Below, piece by piece: positions 23,391 to 37,676 of a stretch of DNA of 64,000 nucleotides (position 1 is its first letter; each line of letters opens with the position of its first letter). The notes under the pieces are model-generated. The model was not told the origin of the DNA, did not search any database, and saw only the letters and a list, made by a program, of their open reading frames with translations. A program made the translations under genes and the position numbers. Where the stretch lies: contig CM034143.1 in the NCBI GenBank assembly GCA_019914995.1, forward strand, positions 1,242,501 through 1,306,500. Direction: 5' to 3'. The DNA comes from Acanthochlamys bracteata (Eukaryota > Streptophyta > Magnoliopsida > Pandanales > Velloziaceae).

Positions 23391-26008
23391 TAAAATTAGG
23401 TTTCAGAGATGAAATGTCGTAATTCTGTAGGCTCTTAGGTTACTGTTACATTAATTGATATTATGCAGAAAGATTTTTTTTTTTCTTTAGCTTTTAAATA
23501 ACTACATAAATTTTGCATTATCTTCATGCAAAATTGTAATGAACAATATATAAGATATTTGGCATTGTATTTGAAGTAATTATCATTTTAATTAAATATT
23601 TTATATTTTAAAATAATTTTTTATAATTGTTTATAGAATTTTTTTAATTTGACAAGTACTAAATTATAAATTATAACATTTTTATATTATAATTTTATTA
23701 TTTTTTAAAATGAAAAATTAAATTTATTTTTTAACATTTATATAATATTTTTTATTTTAAAAAATATATTTTATAAACACTTTTAAATTTATCTTTCAAC
23801 TCCGAACAGGGAATCAAGCACCAAACTTAGAATATCACTGGTGATATCGACTTCACTTTTGCGATATGCGAAATTATCTATTGTTTAATGCTTCTAGTAT
23901 TAGTAAGAAGAGGATTAATAAGTTCTCATTCAATGAAAAGATAAAACGGAACATGTGATATCAAATGAATGAAGTTACTAAATCTGTAGTCTCTGAAAAC
24001 TTCTTAGGTTATTCAGTTTGGTATCTGTTTCCACAAAAGCACAAAGGCACAGTTTGAAAAAGCTTTTTTCTCACAAAATTTTATAATATTATATACAATT
24101 TAATTAAAATTTCAAAAGTATAAGAAATTATATATTTTAAATTATTATTATTATTAAAATTTATTTTTATAGTAAAAAATTAGATTTATTTTTTGAAATA
24201 AAAATAAAAGTATTTTTTATTTTATAAAAACTCGTTTCACAAGAGCACAGAAGGGTTATGTTTTAGCTTTTAATTTTATATTACTTCCATACTAATTTGA
24301 CGAACATTGTTTTTTTCTACATTAGCATATGTAGCATATTACAACATTCCATATACTAACAATTCAACGTTGTATTTTTTTTTTCAAATCAAGTTGGTAT
24401 TTCGCAATAAGTACATGCTATAATTGCTCAAGTCATTCTGCAAGCCTCTTAAAGAAAAGCAGTATTCTTTAGGAAAAAAAAGTTACGATCTATTACACTT
24501 TAGATGTGTTTTCTTATATAAAGTGACATTTTAAAAAATAACTTTCTGAAAAAATAAGTTATACAAAATAAATGATCATAAGAAAATATAGAACGCTAGT
24601 TAAAAGTGAGGTGAAAAGAACATATTTTTTGTTGAAGAGATATACTAATAAAAAAACTAATCAAAATAAAACACCTGAAAAAGCAAACCCAAACTAAAAA
24701 ACTCAATCTAAACAAAAAATTTAAATCAATAGATAAAAAATATCTAATATATTAATTAATTAATTTATTTTATTTTTATTTAATATGTAAGTAATTTACT
24801 TACTCTTAAATTTAACACTTTTGAGGATCGTAGAAGCCGTAGCAAGACATTTTGTATTCGAGATTTATTAACTAGAGTTGAACTTATTTGTGTCCAACGT
24901 TATAAAGAAATATTTGAAAATGTTTATAAAATAAAATTTTTTTAAAATAAAAAAATATTTTTATCTATTTTGAAAAAACAAGCTTTATTTTTTTATCTAA
25001 AAAAATAAAAAATAAAAAATTTTACTACGTAAATTTTTTATATTTTTTAAATTTTTAAATAAATTCTCTATATACTTATAAAAAATATATTAAAAATATA
25101 AAATAAAAAAATAATAATCAATTTTTGAAAAACGCTTTCTCAAACGCTCTCTAAATATAAATTACATCAAATAGTCTTTCCAACTCCAAAGAAGTTCCTC
25201 CCTAATGTTGTAGGGGGAAATCTTACAATTTTGGTGGAAAGTTAATTCGTTGATAATAAATTAGAAAAAGTGTTCCTCCCTCAAATTATTCAAGAAAATC
25301 TTTCGTTCTAGAAATGTAACCATTTTTCTCAGGGGAAGTACATCCTGGTAAATCTTTTTCTTCAATTTTTTTACAATTAAAATAAAAAATCATTCTCGAA
25401 CATCGAAAATAGATGCGTTAATACATGAAAAACGATTACAAAGGTTTAAAAGTATAACTATTTCCCAAGTAGATCAACACAACAGACATGTTTTAATTTT
25501 CAATAACTAATACGAAAGAACAGCCACAAGGGCACAACAGTCCTAACCGTCCAACTGCTTTCACAACTAATTTTCACTAGACCAGAAGTTATTGAAATAT
25601 CAAATTGCAACAACGTATGGAAATGTGAAAGTCCTATCTATTATGATAAATTTTTCAATAGCTTTTCTCAAAAATGGTAATGTAGCAAAACTATTAAAGA
25701 CGTGATTAATTCTCCTTTAATTTATTTTTTTCTATTCATTTCTAAATACAATCAAATACAAAAAATTATTTTTAAGTTTATTTTTGAACACAATCGAACA
25801 TTAAAGCTTAATCTATTTTTCAAACTCGCTCCTTAAAATTTCACTTTTTAAGAATTCCATTATTAAAAACTCATTTTACGCAACGAAAAGAACCTTAAGT
25901 AAGCCAAGTAACGACAACATAGCGAGAACGACAACGCCAAATAAGCCTTCACCCACTCGAGAATGGTGAATCTTTTCAAGGCCATCGTGCTTTCCAATTA
26001 ACGACTTA

Positions 26009-26268
26009 GGGGGTGTTTAGCTTTGCTTTTCTCCAACCCAACTTTTCAATTCTCCATTTCATGTTTTTCAATACATATTTTATAAATATATAAAAAATTT
26101 ATTTAAAAATTTAGAAAATGTAGAAAAATTCTACGGAGTGAGATCTTTTTATTGCATATTTTTATTATTTTTTTAGAAGTAAAAAAAATAAAGCTCGTTT
26201 TTTAAAAAGGATAAAAATACCCTTCATTTCACAAAAGCTCCATTTCATAAGCAATCCCAAACACCCCC
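26009..26268. mobile_element. Family A MITE (Tourist-like), TTA target duplication
   Basis: 260 bp. Left end GGGGGTGTTTAGC and right end in reverse complement GGGGGTGTTTGGGATTGC. Flanked on both sides by TTA (26006-26008 and 26269-26271), the preferred PIF/Harbinger target. Highly similar to 14781-15040. Confidence 0.85.
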
Positions 26269-27046
26269 TTAATTCACTGCAAGCAAGATTTGGCAGTATT
26301 GGTGACAGAAAACGAATTCTTCACCCACCATCTTAAAAAGCACCCTACCCATCAGCTTCTACAATGAGGATTGTATTGAAAAAATTAAGCTCGACTTTTA
26401 CTTATAAGCATCTTCGTAGAAGCTGTTCCCTTTCTCTGTTAAATCCCATCTGCTCTCTAAAAAACAAAGGCCTTTTTCTTCAAAGTCTGATCTAATCGAC
26501 CTCACTCAATCATGTGAAAGATTGCATTCCTTCAAGATCGTTGATTTGCATAGAATTTGAAGTAAAGCATAGCTGACAAACTTTTTGCCTTGAATGGTTC
26601 TCCTGCGATCAGAAAACAACCCCCCTTCGTGGCATCTCTTTGCTGCCAACAGCAGCATCATTCATCTAAGGTCAGTGACATGCAATAGACTAAAGTATCC
26701 GCATATTAGTCATAGATGACAACAAATCAGTGTTCCTCTCCTACAAAATCTCTTTCATTATTGCTTAAAATTATCTAACAAAATAAGCTATATCCATCAC
26801 TTCTAAGCAATCGGAAAAGAAATGTAGGGACATAAAGAGCTGAAGAACTTCAGTATTTTAATGGAAGAGAGCGACAACTTCTACTTTCCCTGGATAACCA
26901 TACATACTTCTATTGTGCTTTGTCTAAGTAAAAACAAATTTAGGCCAACCCAGAAGCTACATGGCATCTTTCGGTAAATTGAACAATGAAGTTGACATGG
27001 AAGCAATCCTAGTGACATATACCTTTTGACAACCTCTTCAAAGGTT

Positions 27047-30000
27047 TCAAGAGAAAGTACGCCTGTTAAATGACTCCATGGTTAAGTTTGCTGTAAAAGC
27101 AGGTATAGAATTCCACTTCTTTATGAATATCTCAACCTGTAAAATTTGGAAATTAAGAAACATCAAGTCGTACCTATAACATATTTGAAAAGTACAGAAA
27201 AGAGCTTTCACCAAACTAGTAAGCTAAAACTCAAAGGTACAGAAAAGAGATTTCAATGAATTATGAAAATCAGAATTGTTAACCAATTAAAGGAACACAC
27301 TCAAAGATACTCGCAATCAACCTTACAGTTCCTAAGACATCATAACAAGATATTGCAACCTACGTCAAAGAAAGTCGTTGAAGACGCGAAACATTAATTA
27401 GGAAATACAGAACAGCTTACCTGCTGAGCTATCTCCCTCTGAGAAGAGTAGTCATTGACCTAAAAATCATAAAAGGGAAAGCATAGTAGTCAAAAGGAAG
27501 TATTGGAGACCACTAAAAGTACTCTAATCTCATAGAAGCGCATACCAAAATATTCATATTCCCAGATTCATAGTCAAATTCAAGCTTCTCATCATCAGTC
27601 TGAGAATAAATTGAGTTTAGGGTAAACCGTGTCACCGGAATCCCATTCGGCCTTTGTTGGTCATCCATTACAATCTAGAACACGAAAATAGGGTCATAAA
27701 TTCAAAGGAAGCAAACCATCAAGCTACAAGTTAACAAGGACATTACGTGCAGGAGTTTGTGAAATAAGCAAACCAAATAACTTATTAAGCATTTCAATTT
27801 GCATTACTTTTGGGAGTGCACAAGCCAAGATATATAGATAGGTGATTCCGGAAAACAAATCAAGACAAAAATAAAGCAAGCAAACTGAAGTCAAATAATA
27901 TAAACTTTCAAATAAAGCTACATACAAAAGATAAATTCAAATTCCCTACTTCTCCTGTCATTTTTTTACATAAAAATTGATATGTACTTCTCTGACCCTA
28001 CTGTCCTCTTCTCATTATATCTCCAAACAAAACTAAAATGATTTCAGTTCATATTATTCATATCAATGTTGGAGTACTTGTTCGAGAGAGATTAGACATA
28101 AGTGAAACAGTGAACAAATGTGATATATTTCAATGTAAAAAGTAAAACATCGTGCAGTAAATGGTTAAGCAACAAGTTGAATATGTCTCCATCTAATCTT
28201 ACATGTGTCAAAAGGATTCAAATGTTTAAACTGTATACAAGTAGAGAGCTTCAACAATTAAGAAGTTCTATATGCATTACCTTATAGCCAAAAAGTAAGC
28301 AACATGCTCTCCTGAAAACAGATATCTTATCTGCAAAGACTGCCTTATACCTGTTAAATGCAAGATATATAATGTGAATGTACATACTACTACAACAGTG
28401 CATCATATAATGTGAATATACATACTATTGTTTGGTTAAAAAAGTGTATTCAGTAGCCATAAAGTTAAATTAGACTTCTGGAGTCACCTTTCTTCTCGTT
28501 TCTCCAGAGTTGCAATTTGGGCTTTAAGTTGTGCGAGTCTTTCAGGTATGTCAGAAGATATAATATCCCCAGCAGCTGTGCAGATAATACCAAGGATAAT
28601 AACATCAGATATAATTTGATAAAAGTCCTCAAATAAATTGCTTTAAATCATAGAAAACTCTAAACACTATTTCCCCCTTGAAAGTGGAAGTCAGCGGCTA
28701 TTCGTCCAGCTAACTTTAAGGCCCCCCTGCCCCCTCCGAAAAAAAACAACAACCGTAGGAACCTCTGAAGGCTAACCACCAGTTAGTTAAACATAGAAAT
28801 ACTCAAGCACATGTGTCATGAAAGAGGTAAGGATTAATTAGTCCAGTAAGGGGTCAGGGAGCAGACTATAAATGCGAAAAATCTTTACTTTGTTTTCAAT
28901 AAAATGTAGGAAAGTAGAATATGGGGTCTGGAAGAATGTGGATTAGCAGCCCCTTCAAGCATTCACGTCACCAATGCATACGAAAATAACAAAGTCCTTA
29001 CATGTAATATTTGCTTCTTTGTATGAAAGTACTATGTGTAGAGACTGGAAACAGAAGCTCATACCAGAGTGTCCTTTCAACTCTTCAACAGCTTGCAACT
29101 TAGCTTGTGTTTTCTGAAGTTCAGCTCTCAACATTTCAATAGTATGCTTTGCCTCATTATCAACAGCCAAAGTGTTTACCATCCGCAAGACCTTTGTGTT
29201 TTCTGTAGAATAATCGCCATGACCCAACTAAAAGGAAACATCAGTTCACCAACAATATTAAATGCACTACTCACTTATTTCAAGCAAACTGGTTTCATAT
29301 AACATTGACTAAACAGCATACTAAATAATGCTGTGAAAACTTTTCTAAGACCAATGAGAAGGAGTTTAGTGAGAGATATGTATGGCTAACAACCAAAGTG
29401 CATGAGGTATATGAACTTTTAACCTGTTAATTTGAGCACATATGCATCCATCCATTTCAAACATAATGGCTAATTGTACTAAGATGCACGAGTGTATGTT
29501 ATTTTTATGAGGATGAACTCTAACATTACCATTCTCCAAAGTACATCTTGACTTACCACGGGTATAAGAAGAATAAATAACATATTGTAATGCTCAGCAC
29601 ACTGATCTAAGCACCAGTCTGTGACCTAAACTTTTGATTTTAAGCAAACAAGAACACATTAAGCCAATCAGTTTTTTCTTTCTCCTATAGTGGAACTCTT
29701 TCCTGAAACTTGAAACTAATCGCTTACAATTTTAAGGGGTCAGGTCCAAATTTAGCCCAATACTTCAGCTTCATGTGTGCTAAACTAGTACTTGGACCAC
29801 TAGTCAGGAATGAAGTTGAAAACATGTACTGTTTTTTTCCGGGGACCAAAGAAATACTTCAAAAACTTGTGCTGCACCTTTGATTCCAACAAGGAAATGT
29901 CTGAACGCAATTGATCACTTTCACGCTCCAAATACTTTACTCGTCGTGCTTCCATAGTTAGCTTCTCATTTATTAGCCTCAATTCATCATGTTGGCGATC

Positions 30001-33000
30001 AATGACTTCTCTTTGAGTGCGTAAATTGTTCTCCAGTTCTGTGATGGTATTTTCCTTCTCAATAAGCGATGTTTCAAGATCCTGTACGCACAAGATTAAT
30101 AGGTCAAAAGCATACCCAAGTAAACAGCCTTAGCAGATGAGTTCTTGGCTCGTGAATCTTACCTGTACGTCCGCCTGTTTATTCTCAGATGTAGCACTCA
30201 AACGCAAGTTCCCTCTATCTCTGGTAGCAGAAGAAAGCTGCAGTTCAATAAACGAAAAAAAGAAGCAAAATAATCAAATATGTCTGCAGCCTCAGGATTT
30301 CACTAGTTATATGGTAGCATTATAACGAAATACAAGCAAATGTTTAAAGGATCAAGTGAAAAAATGTTACATATGATTTAAAAAAAGATGAATGAAATGG
30401 CATTAACTCTATATCTAGTGCGGCCACATAATGAAGTCAACTGAAAAAGTACAACAATTTCCTTTGGACAAATTTGCTACTTCAAAAGAGACTAATCTAA
30501 ACAAACCTGAAAGAATGGTCACATCATGGCTAATACATCAGCTCAAGTGACTGCAGCTAAAATCATCAAACATTTTTTCATCTACCATTGTATGCATTGA
30601 TGATGAAAGCAACCACTCGTTAGCATGTCTGCTTCTCCTACAACCAAGCATTAGCCCACTAAGCCTGTATGTTTCCCTCAACAATCTTCATACTCGTTAG
30701 TTTCAGTTCTCAGATTTCACTTTCTTTACTCCATTCCACAAATTTATACTTTTATCGTTAAAAATCCTACCATTCCTTCTAACATATTGCTTTAGGTTCC
30801 TAATCCTTATGCGTTTAAACAATCATTTCAGCCCCCAGAGGAACCTTGGTTCTTGTTTTTGCCTTATCATAACCTCAAAACTGCAAGTTTATTCATAACG
30901 CTATACATTCTGCTTCATTTTATGTATCAACCTCGTGTGGAAAACCGAAAATCTAATAACAGTTGTCCAACTTATCTTCATTATTAGCTAAAGCCTGCTG
31001 ATAGTAATAAGTGAAGTAAGACAATTTCAGGACCCAAAACTACACTGAAGGGAACTTCAGAACTAAGACCGGTGTTTGCAGTAATGAACAAAATATTTAA
31101 GTTCGCAAGCTATGCTAAAACCTCAAAGTGAAGTTATGCTAAAGCCACGTAAGCACCTAAGGTGTACTCTGGTAGAAGTCTCAGGCAAAGATTGTTTGTA
31201 GAAGCTAAGATCCGTAGGAATCTGTATACTACCTGAGAAATATGGTGAACCACAGAAGGAATCCAAAACACAACAACAGCCACTCAATTGCAAATACTAG
31301 CAGACCAGAATCTAATGACATATAAAGCACCTCAATGCTTTTACTTAATTAAGAGGAAACCATTGTGATATTAAGAAAGAAACTAGATTAACAAAGCAAA
31401 TAATGGTCTCTCTAAAAGTAAACTCATTACAGACTAAAAAATAGGACAGCAATACAAAGTACTAAGATGGGTTCTTTAACAAACCATCACTTCAAGCTGC
31501 TTAACCTCAACAGCCCAATCTTCAGCCTTCTTCTTTGCTATTGCAGATTCCCTTTCTGCATGTTGTCGATTAAGTTCTGCTGCTTCCAATGATACCTCCA
31601 ACTCTTTCAAATGATCATTAATCCGACCAACTTCCATTGTGCTTTCAATTGCTTCTCTGTAGAGAAAGCATAAGCATTCAACTGCCAGCTGGCTGAGATA
31701 CAAAATGCTTTAAATCATATTCATTTAGCACATAAACGTGGTAGTTGAAGCCTTCAAGTAGGAAAGAAATGGCAGTGTTCCGACTTTTGAATGCACTTGA
31801 CATGATTGTCTTCATAAAGGCCTCTTAGCCAAAATAAGAAATTCTTTAAAGTAAGTAGTTTACTAGTTACTCTGATAAATTCAAATGGTGTTTAAACATC
31901 CATCAAAGATAAGGAAGGTGATATACAGTCATATGGCCGTCATGAGCTAACAAAGTCAAAGCTTCAAAAACAAAAAGACATGTGTGGGTAAGCTTGTTTA
32001 AACACATTGCCTGACAACTTTAAATTTTCAACAAATAAGTGAAGTTCCAGATTCTGTTTGTTCATTTGGATTTCCTGCAACTGAATAATTTCTTCATCAA
32101 ATTAATCACACTTCTCGAGCTGCTGAAAGACCGAACCTGGATAAAATAACTGCTCAAATATGCCCATCATAAAAAAGGAAAGGTATCATGGATTTTTTCA
32201 AAAGGTCAAGCACATACTTCTGAAGAATCGTGAACTTTTTGGGTATGTCATCATAGCATGATACGTCAGGAATCACATTGAGCAATGATTTCCAAGACAT
32301 AAGCTCAGCCTCCAGGTTCTGTACATTCAACTGCAGTTCCTGCAATTTGGACAACTCCTTTTCTGCCCTTTCTCTATTTTCCTTTTCCACCAACAATCTT
32401 TCCTTCAGTAAGTCATTGTTAATGTGCAAAGCTTTTAATCTTCGTGCTTCCAGTATCTCAGCTTCCTAACAAAACAACTCCCTTAATTGCATGAGGTAAT
32501 GGAGTTTATCAGCACAATCAATCAAGACAATGGAGTACTGCCACAAATGATAAAAACTAAGAATTACCAAATAATTATTTTATCAAGCTTAAACTTTTTC
32601 TTTGTAACAAATATTCAAAGACTGTAATAAAGTTATCACTTTCAAGTGAAGGTTCTAACATATCAGCACTTTGATCATGTGTAATACACAGGGTGCATAT
32701 GCAGATTGAGTAATCTTAAAGTTAATTTCCTATAAACATGATAAAGAGAGACTTTTAGACAAATAACAAACATCAGAAGAAACTAGTGAGAAAATGATTG
32801 AATAAACTAAATAAGGGCCTCACATAATTCCTCAGCTCTTCCTGAAGATGCTTCACCAGAGTCTGTGCCTCTGAGGCAGATTCCTGCTTTGTAGAATATG
32901 TAGAGATTTGCAACTTGTGCTCCAGTTCGTTCTTTTCATGAAGGCACTAGATGAAGGAAGCAAGAAAGTAAATTGATTACATAGGGCAGTGTCTCCATGA

Positions 33001-34755
33001 GAAGTAGGGATACAGGCTGGTCGTTAACCAAAATTATGTATAAATGAGAAAATATGACAGCAAGATAATTACACAAAATATCACTTGCTAGTATCATACT
33101 TCATTATTTTCATTATCCAAGTTCACTATATCATAGATGTAACTATATGTAAAAGAAGAAACCGTGTGGACAGGAAGTAAGGTTTCAAGTATTAAGACTT
33201 AAGAGATTACATCCACCTTGCTCAATTGCTCTCTTGCATCCACCAACTGCTTTTTGAGAAGCTCCAACTCTTTCTCTGAATTCTCTGCTCTCATTTGCAA
33301 TTTTTCAAGCTGTATAGGTAATGGGTTAATTATAAAGTTATAAAGAAAGCTATCTCCTTTATAAATAGTTGAGAAGTTTACACCACTTACATTAGCATTT
33401 ATTCTCAATGCAGAAAGTTTTGATTCATCTTGGAAATGATAGAGTTCTTTTTGTAGATGAATTTTCTCCCTTTCTGCAGCTTCGGAAACCTGCTGAAGCT
33501 TCCGTTCAAGGTCTAAGGCTTTGTCCTTGGAGGATCTAGCCTCCATCTCTGCATGCTTACGAAGATCAGTTTGCTTTTTGAGCTGTACCTGAAAATAAAC
33601 TCAAGAATGTCATAGTCATGTATTACATATATGAGAGCAGGCAATGATAACGAGGCACAATCAACTTCAATAATGACACCACATCCTATCGCTAATATAA
33701 GAAGACACAGAGGCATTCATGACTATGGTTAGAAGTTACCTCTAGTTCACTACAGTGCTTCACTTGTAGATGATACCGTTGGTTAAAATCATTGACCTCC
33801 TTCAAAAGCCGTTCACTTAATGCTTTCTCGCGCCCTTTTGATGCCTCAAGCTCTTGTTCTAAGATAAGAAGACGATCTTTGCACTTCATCCTCTCCTCCT
33901 CTGCATTGCAGAAACTTGATTTAAATAACCAGCAGAAGATCAGCAAAGGTATACCTTCAACAAATAGAGGTCAGTATGGCTCCTGCCAGTCAGATAAGGT
34001 CTAGCAACATAATATTCATTCTTCTTAAAATTACTATGCTTTAAAATACTCGAATTTTCACATAGCAGCTCAGTCCAAACACCACCTATGAAAAGCAACA
34101 GCATCAGACTACTCGGAAGACTATGATAACTGCTACCAGATACATAATTTGACATGTACATGTAGCGTTAACGCATAACTTCGTGGCTATCACATCTGTC
34201 AAGGAGCATGAAACTGACCACTTATGTGAAGCTCACTACTGAGTGTCTCCAATTTTGATTGATAATCAACAACTTGTTTCTCCGATTTGTTCAGAGCCAC
34301 CATGAATTCTGATTTGACCTAAAAATACCATGTAATGATGTAACCACATTAATAATACTGAACGACTAAAAAAATAGCTGAATATTGATAATGATTCCAA
34401 TAATTTGGCACTGAATCCAAAGAATGGGACCTATTTGCAATTCAAATATCCACAGAACTTCGGATATTTGAAATTGAGCAAAATCAGAAAACGCAATGCG
34501 GAATTCACGAACACCGTAAGTGTTTAGAGTAGATTTAATTACCATTTGGCGGCAGTTATACGTGCAAACCATCTGGCTTCCTTCACCGCTGACGTCATCA
34601 AAATCAGTGGTGGACAGAGCCTGAAGAGCACCGCTGCTGCCGCCGACGGCAACGATGCGGCGATCAGAAGCCGGGCTTTCGTGAATTTCATCAAACAATT
34701 CGTCGGCCGCGGATTCAATCCTCCGTTTCCTCTGCGGCGGCGTTCGCAGAATCAT
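27047..34755 (-). CDS. MAD1: Spindle assembly checkpoint protein MAD1
   Basis: Sixteen exons on the minus strand: 34755-34543, 34318-34219, 33900-33740, 33588-33391, 33309-33217, 32946-32824, 32465-32218, 31656-31485, 30237-30163, 30081-29878, 29227-29065, 28575-28488, 28350-28281, 27674-27546, 27459-27421 and 27136-27047. All phases are consistent and give 721 aa (about 726 in Arabidopsis as I recall). It begins MILRTPPQRKRR and contains VCTYNCRQM, conserved in plant MAD1. A long coiled coil follows (heptad-rich; e.g. LERKLQQVSEAAEREK, LQKTQAKLQAVEELKG). The C-terminal globular domain from about residue 613 (YKAVFADKISVFRRAC, then GIPVTRFTLNSIYS) ends in AFTANLTMESFNRRTF. MAD1 forms a tetramer with MAD2 at kinetochores or the nuclear envelope to delay anaphase. 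A GA repeat sits directly upstream of the start codon. Confidence 0.95.
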
Positions 34756-35981
34756 CTCTCTCTCTCTCTCTTTCTCAATCGAGTGGGCTGAGAGTTGGAT
34801 TTGAATGCTATCAAGCACAGAGAGGGAGAAAGAAAAGGACCGAAAGGGAAAGTTTTCCTGAAATTACAATATCAGGTATTCAAAATAAGAATTAGTAGTA
34901 TACATATTTAGTTTTTTAAAATATTTAAAAATAAGTTTTTTTTCATTTAAGAATAATATTATACATTTATTTATAGTTTACAGATTTTTAAAAATTATTT
35001 TTAAATATGTAGAAAAAAGTCGAGACGAAAGGAGTGAGAAGCTTTAGGAAACGACCCCAACGACTAATTAAGAGTGTGTTTGCCATCACGTTTCAAAAGC
35101 AATTTTTTAATTTTTTTTATTTCATATTTTTTAATATATATTTTATAAATATTTAAAAATTTTATTTAAAAATTTAAATAGTGTAAAAAATTTTTTATAA
35201 TAAAATATTTTTATTGTATTTTTTAATTATTTTTTAAAAATAAAAAAAATAAAAATATTTTCTATTTTAAAAAAATTCTATTTTATAAATAATTTTAAAC
35301 GCACTCTAACATGCAACGTGTTTACTTACCGCATAAATTTCACGTTTCATCAAATTTTTTATCCAAATTTAAAATAATAATTGATAAGTACTATCAAAAC
35401 AACGCCTTAGTAATTATAAAAGCGACTAATGGTGTAGCATTTGAGAAGCCCAACTAACGATCATCTCGGATTACTTAAATAAGATATTTTAAAATAAGTT
35501 TTCAATAGAGCTTTTAGAAATCCTTTTTTTTAATGAAAAAATAATAAAATTCTATAATTCATAATTTATTTTATGTCTTTAAATTCAAAAATTAATTTAT
35601 TGGTAGACAGTGAGAGAGGTGTTTTTGAAATAAGGGTGAAATGTACCCTAAACATCAAACCATTTTAAAAAGCACTTCAATTATCTTAAAAAAATACTTT
35701 TATAATATTTTAAATCTTTATTTAAAATTTAAAAAATATAAAATAAATAAAATGCAATAAATTTTTATATAATTAGTATTATTTTTTAAATTAAAATTAT
35801 ATTTTAAAAAGTTTTGTATATATTTTTATATCTCGCTTAACTCTTCCATCATCGAGTAGCTGCAAGCCTGCAGCGTTACAAAGGACCCAATTCAGAAACT
35901 AAAATCGCAGGGGTCCATTTCCGAAAACTCTCCAAAAATTAAAACCTTACTCTCAAACCCGCTTCCGACTGGCGACAGAAA
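34756..35981. promoter_or_regulatory. Divergent promoter region between MAD1 and ODB1
   Basis: 1.2 kb between two divergent start codons. The MAD1 side has a CT/GA run abutting the ATG (34756-34775, GA-rich in the mRNA). A family A MITE (35072-35306) and further A/T-rich DNA fill the middle. The ODB1 leader begins somewhere after about 35850. No clear TATA box was chosen. Confidence 0.5.
35072..35306. mobile_element. Family A MITE, TAA target duplication, in the divergent promoter
   Basis: 235 bp. Left end GAGTGTGTTTGCCATC and right end (reverse complement) GAGTGCGTTTAAAATT. Flanks are TAA on both sides (35069-35071 and 35307-35309). Confidence 0.8.
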
Positions 35982-37676
35982 ATGACCAACTCGTTCCGGA
36001 CCGTTCACAACAAACTCTTCCGATCCGGTGCTCCACGGGTGAGCTTAACCCGCTTCCTCTCCACTAAACCTTCTCCAAAGGCTAAACAGCAGGGCGCTCT
36101 ATCGGAGGTGGAGGACGATGATCTTATTCCCACCGCCGGGATTAGCAGACCGCTCGCCGAAGTTCTGAAGGAGCTAAGCAAGAAGGTTCCAGATTCAGTT
36201 GTCAAGAATCGTAACGACGATGGGTTCAATATTAAATATGTTCCCTGGTGAATAATCTTTCTTACTTTTGGAGGGGAAAAAATGTTTACATCTTTGATTG
36301 ATGTTTCTCAACCTAGTTTGTTAGTTAGTTTTGAAATAATCTAACTTTTTGTATGATTTAGTTTGTTTAGGTGATTTTGTATTATGGTAGTTTGAAAATG
36401 TTCTATTTAGTCCATGTTTTATTGGATTTATTTGAATAATCATTGGTTGAACTTAAGTTTGTGTTTAACTTTTTCTTTTACGATCTGATTGCTACTCCAA
36501 TTTTCAATAATTGTAATCTCCTCTTTTCATGGGTGCAGGCACATTATCAACCGAATCATGAACTTGCATGCTCCTGGTATGCTACCTTAATTACTAGCCA
36601 CAAAACAACTTTTGGTGTTAGTGAAGGTTTGATTCGGTTTTTTCTTTCGTTGTAGAATGGTCTGGTGAGGTTCGACACATTACATATTCACCAGATGGCA
36701 AGTCTGTCACTGTTGTCTATCGTGTCACGCTTTATGCAACTGATGCTGAGGTACTGGTGAATTATTCCAGAAACTATTTTTATGGTGCATGAATACATAG
36801 TTAATAGTTTGGTTGGTGAAATAGTTCATGTTACTCTGTTAGATGATAATCATAGAATTTTTATGAGAAGAATTACTTGAGACTTACTCGAGATAAGGAA
36901 TATCTTATATCAGTATTTAGAGTTGAGATGGATTTGAGCAACCTGAGTAGCCAAACCATGTATGTTTCAACTTCAGCCTCTTAATATTGTATCCTCTTAA
37001 TACTGGACCTTTGAGTAAGCTTTTCCGAATAACTTACATTTATGTGGTTAAATTACACAGTTCAGCTTATCATGCAATTTATGCTACACGCTTTGATTAC
37101 TTATACACATATCTCTTTTTTTTTGAACACTTTGTTTCCCTCTCTCTGTGTATACATGTCTTTCTGTTTTTAGCTTTGCTTCATAACCTTTGAGGATGTT
37201 ATTGTTAGATTGACAGAGTACACATAGTGCAACTTGTGGCCACAATTTTTCATATTTCTGCTGCTTTTTCCTTAAATTAAAGGAGCATTCTGTCTTTGCT
37301 GTAAGCACAATACTTAGCATAAGAACAAGTCTAATAGGGTCCCCATTAAACCTCATGATTGCAGTTACTGTGCATTTGTCTAGACTAGTTATTGCGATCA
37401 TTGCTTTTTGAGGCTAAAACACTAACTATTGGAATCACATTACCACCTGAGCATTTCATAAATTAAAAACTTAACCTAATTTAGCTGCCAAAGTAACTCT
37501 TGCTTAAAGGTTTATGTATGCAAATGGGTATGCAGATACACCGAGAGTCAAGTGGAACAGCTGCTATTGGTGATTCAAACTATGGAGATCCTGTGCAGAA
37601 GGCAGAAGCCATGGCTTTCAGACGAGCTTGTGCCCGTCTTGGCCTTGGTCTACATCTTTACCATGAAGACTTGTAG
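35982..37676 (+). CDS. ODB1: RAD52-like mitochondrial ssDNA-binding protein (ODB1 / RAD52-1)
   Basis: Four exons: 35982-36247, 36539-36576, 36656-36750 and 37536-37676, all GT-AG with phases 2, 1, 0. The product is 179 aa. The N-terminus (MTNSFRTVHNKLFRSG, rich in Arg/Ser and lacking acids) is a good mitochondrial presequence. The conserved body has ISRPLAEVLKELSKKVPDS, WSGEVRHITYSPDGKSV, VVYRVTLYATDAE and the RAD52-like end KAEAMAFRRACARLGLGL. Plant RAD52-like proteins bind single-stranded DNA and promote annealing; ODB1 is the mitochondrial/nuclear member and its absence impairs homology-dependent mtDNA repair. The choice of ODB1 over the plastid paralogue ODB2 rests on the overall match and the presequence, so it is less certain than the family. 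A 39-bp copy of exon 4 sequence directly follows the stop codon. Confidence 0.88.

Larger units (their letters stand above)
21672..27046. other. Intergenic, repeat-rich
   Basis: Promoter of the galactosyltransferase at the left (to about 21960). Then a foldback element (22104-22449), a family A MITE (22855-23098), a 103-bp tandem duplication (23183-23390), AT-rich DNA with decayed MITE-like pieces (23500-25900), a family A MITE (26009-26268) and the MAD1 3' flank. One 43-codon frame at 26364-26495 begins like an organelle-targeting peptide but has no continuation that I can see. Confidence 0.55.

Noticed and set aside
24880..25160. Possible further family A copy
   Set aside because: The right side (reverse complement TTTAGAGAGCGTTTGAG) resembles the family end but no matching left end or target duplication could be fixed.
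26364..26495. 43-codon frame starting MRIVLKKLSSTFTYKHLRR, like an organelle-targeting N-terminus
   Set aside because: Tempting as the start of a PPR or similar gene, but no continuing exon or family match could be found downstream.
35982..35984. Short bidirectional promoter for MAD1 and ODB1 as a co-regulated pair
   Set aside because: The start codons are 1.2 kb apart with a MITE between them, so a shared core promoter is not supported by sequence alone.
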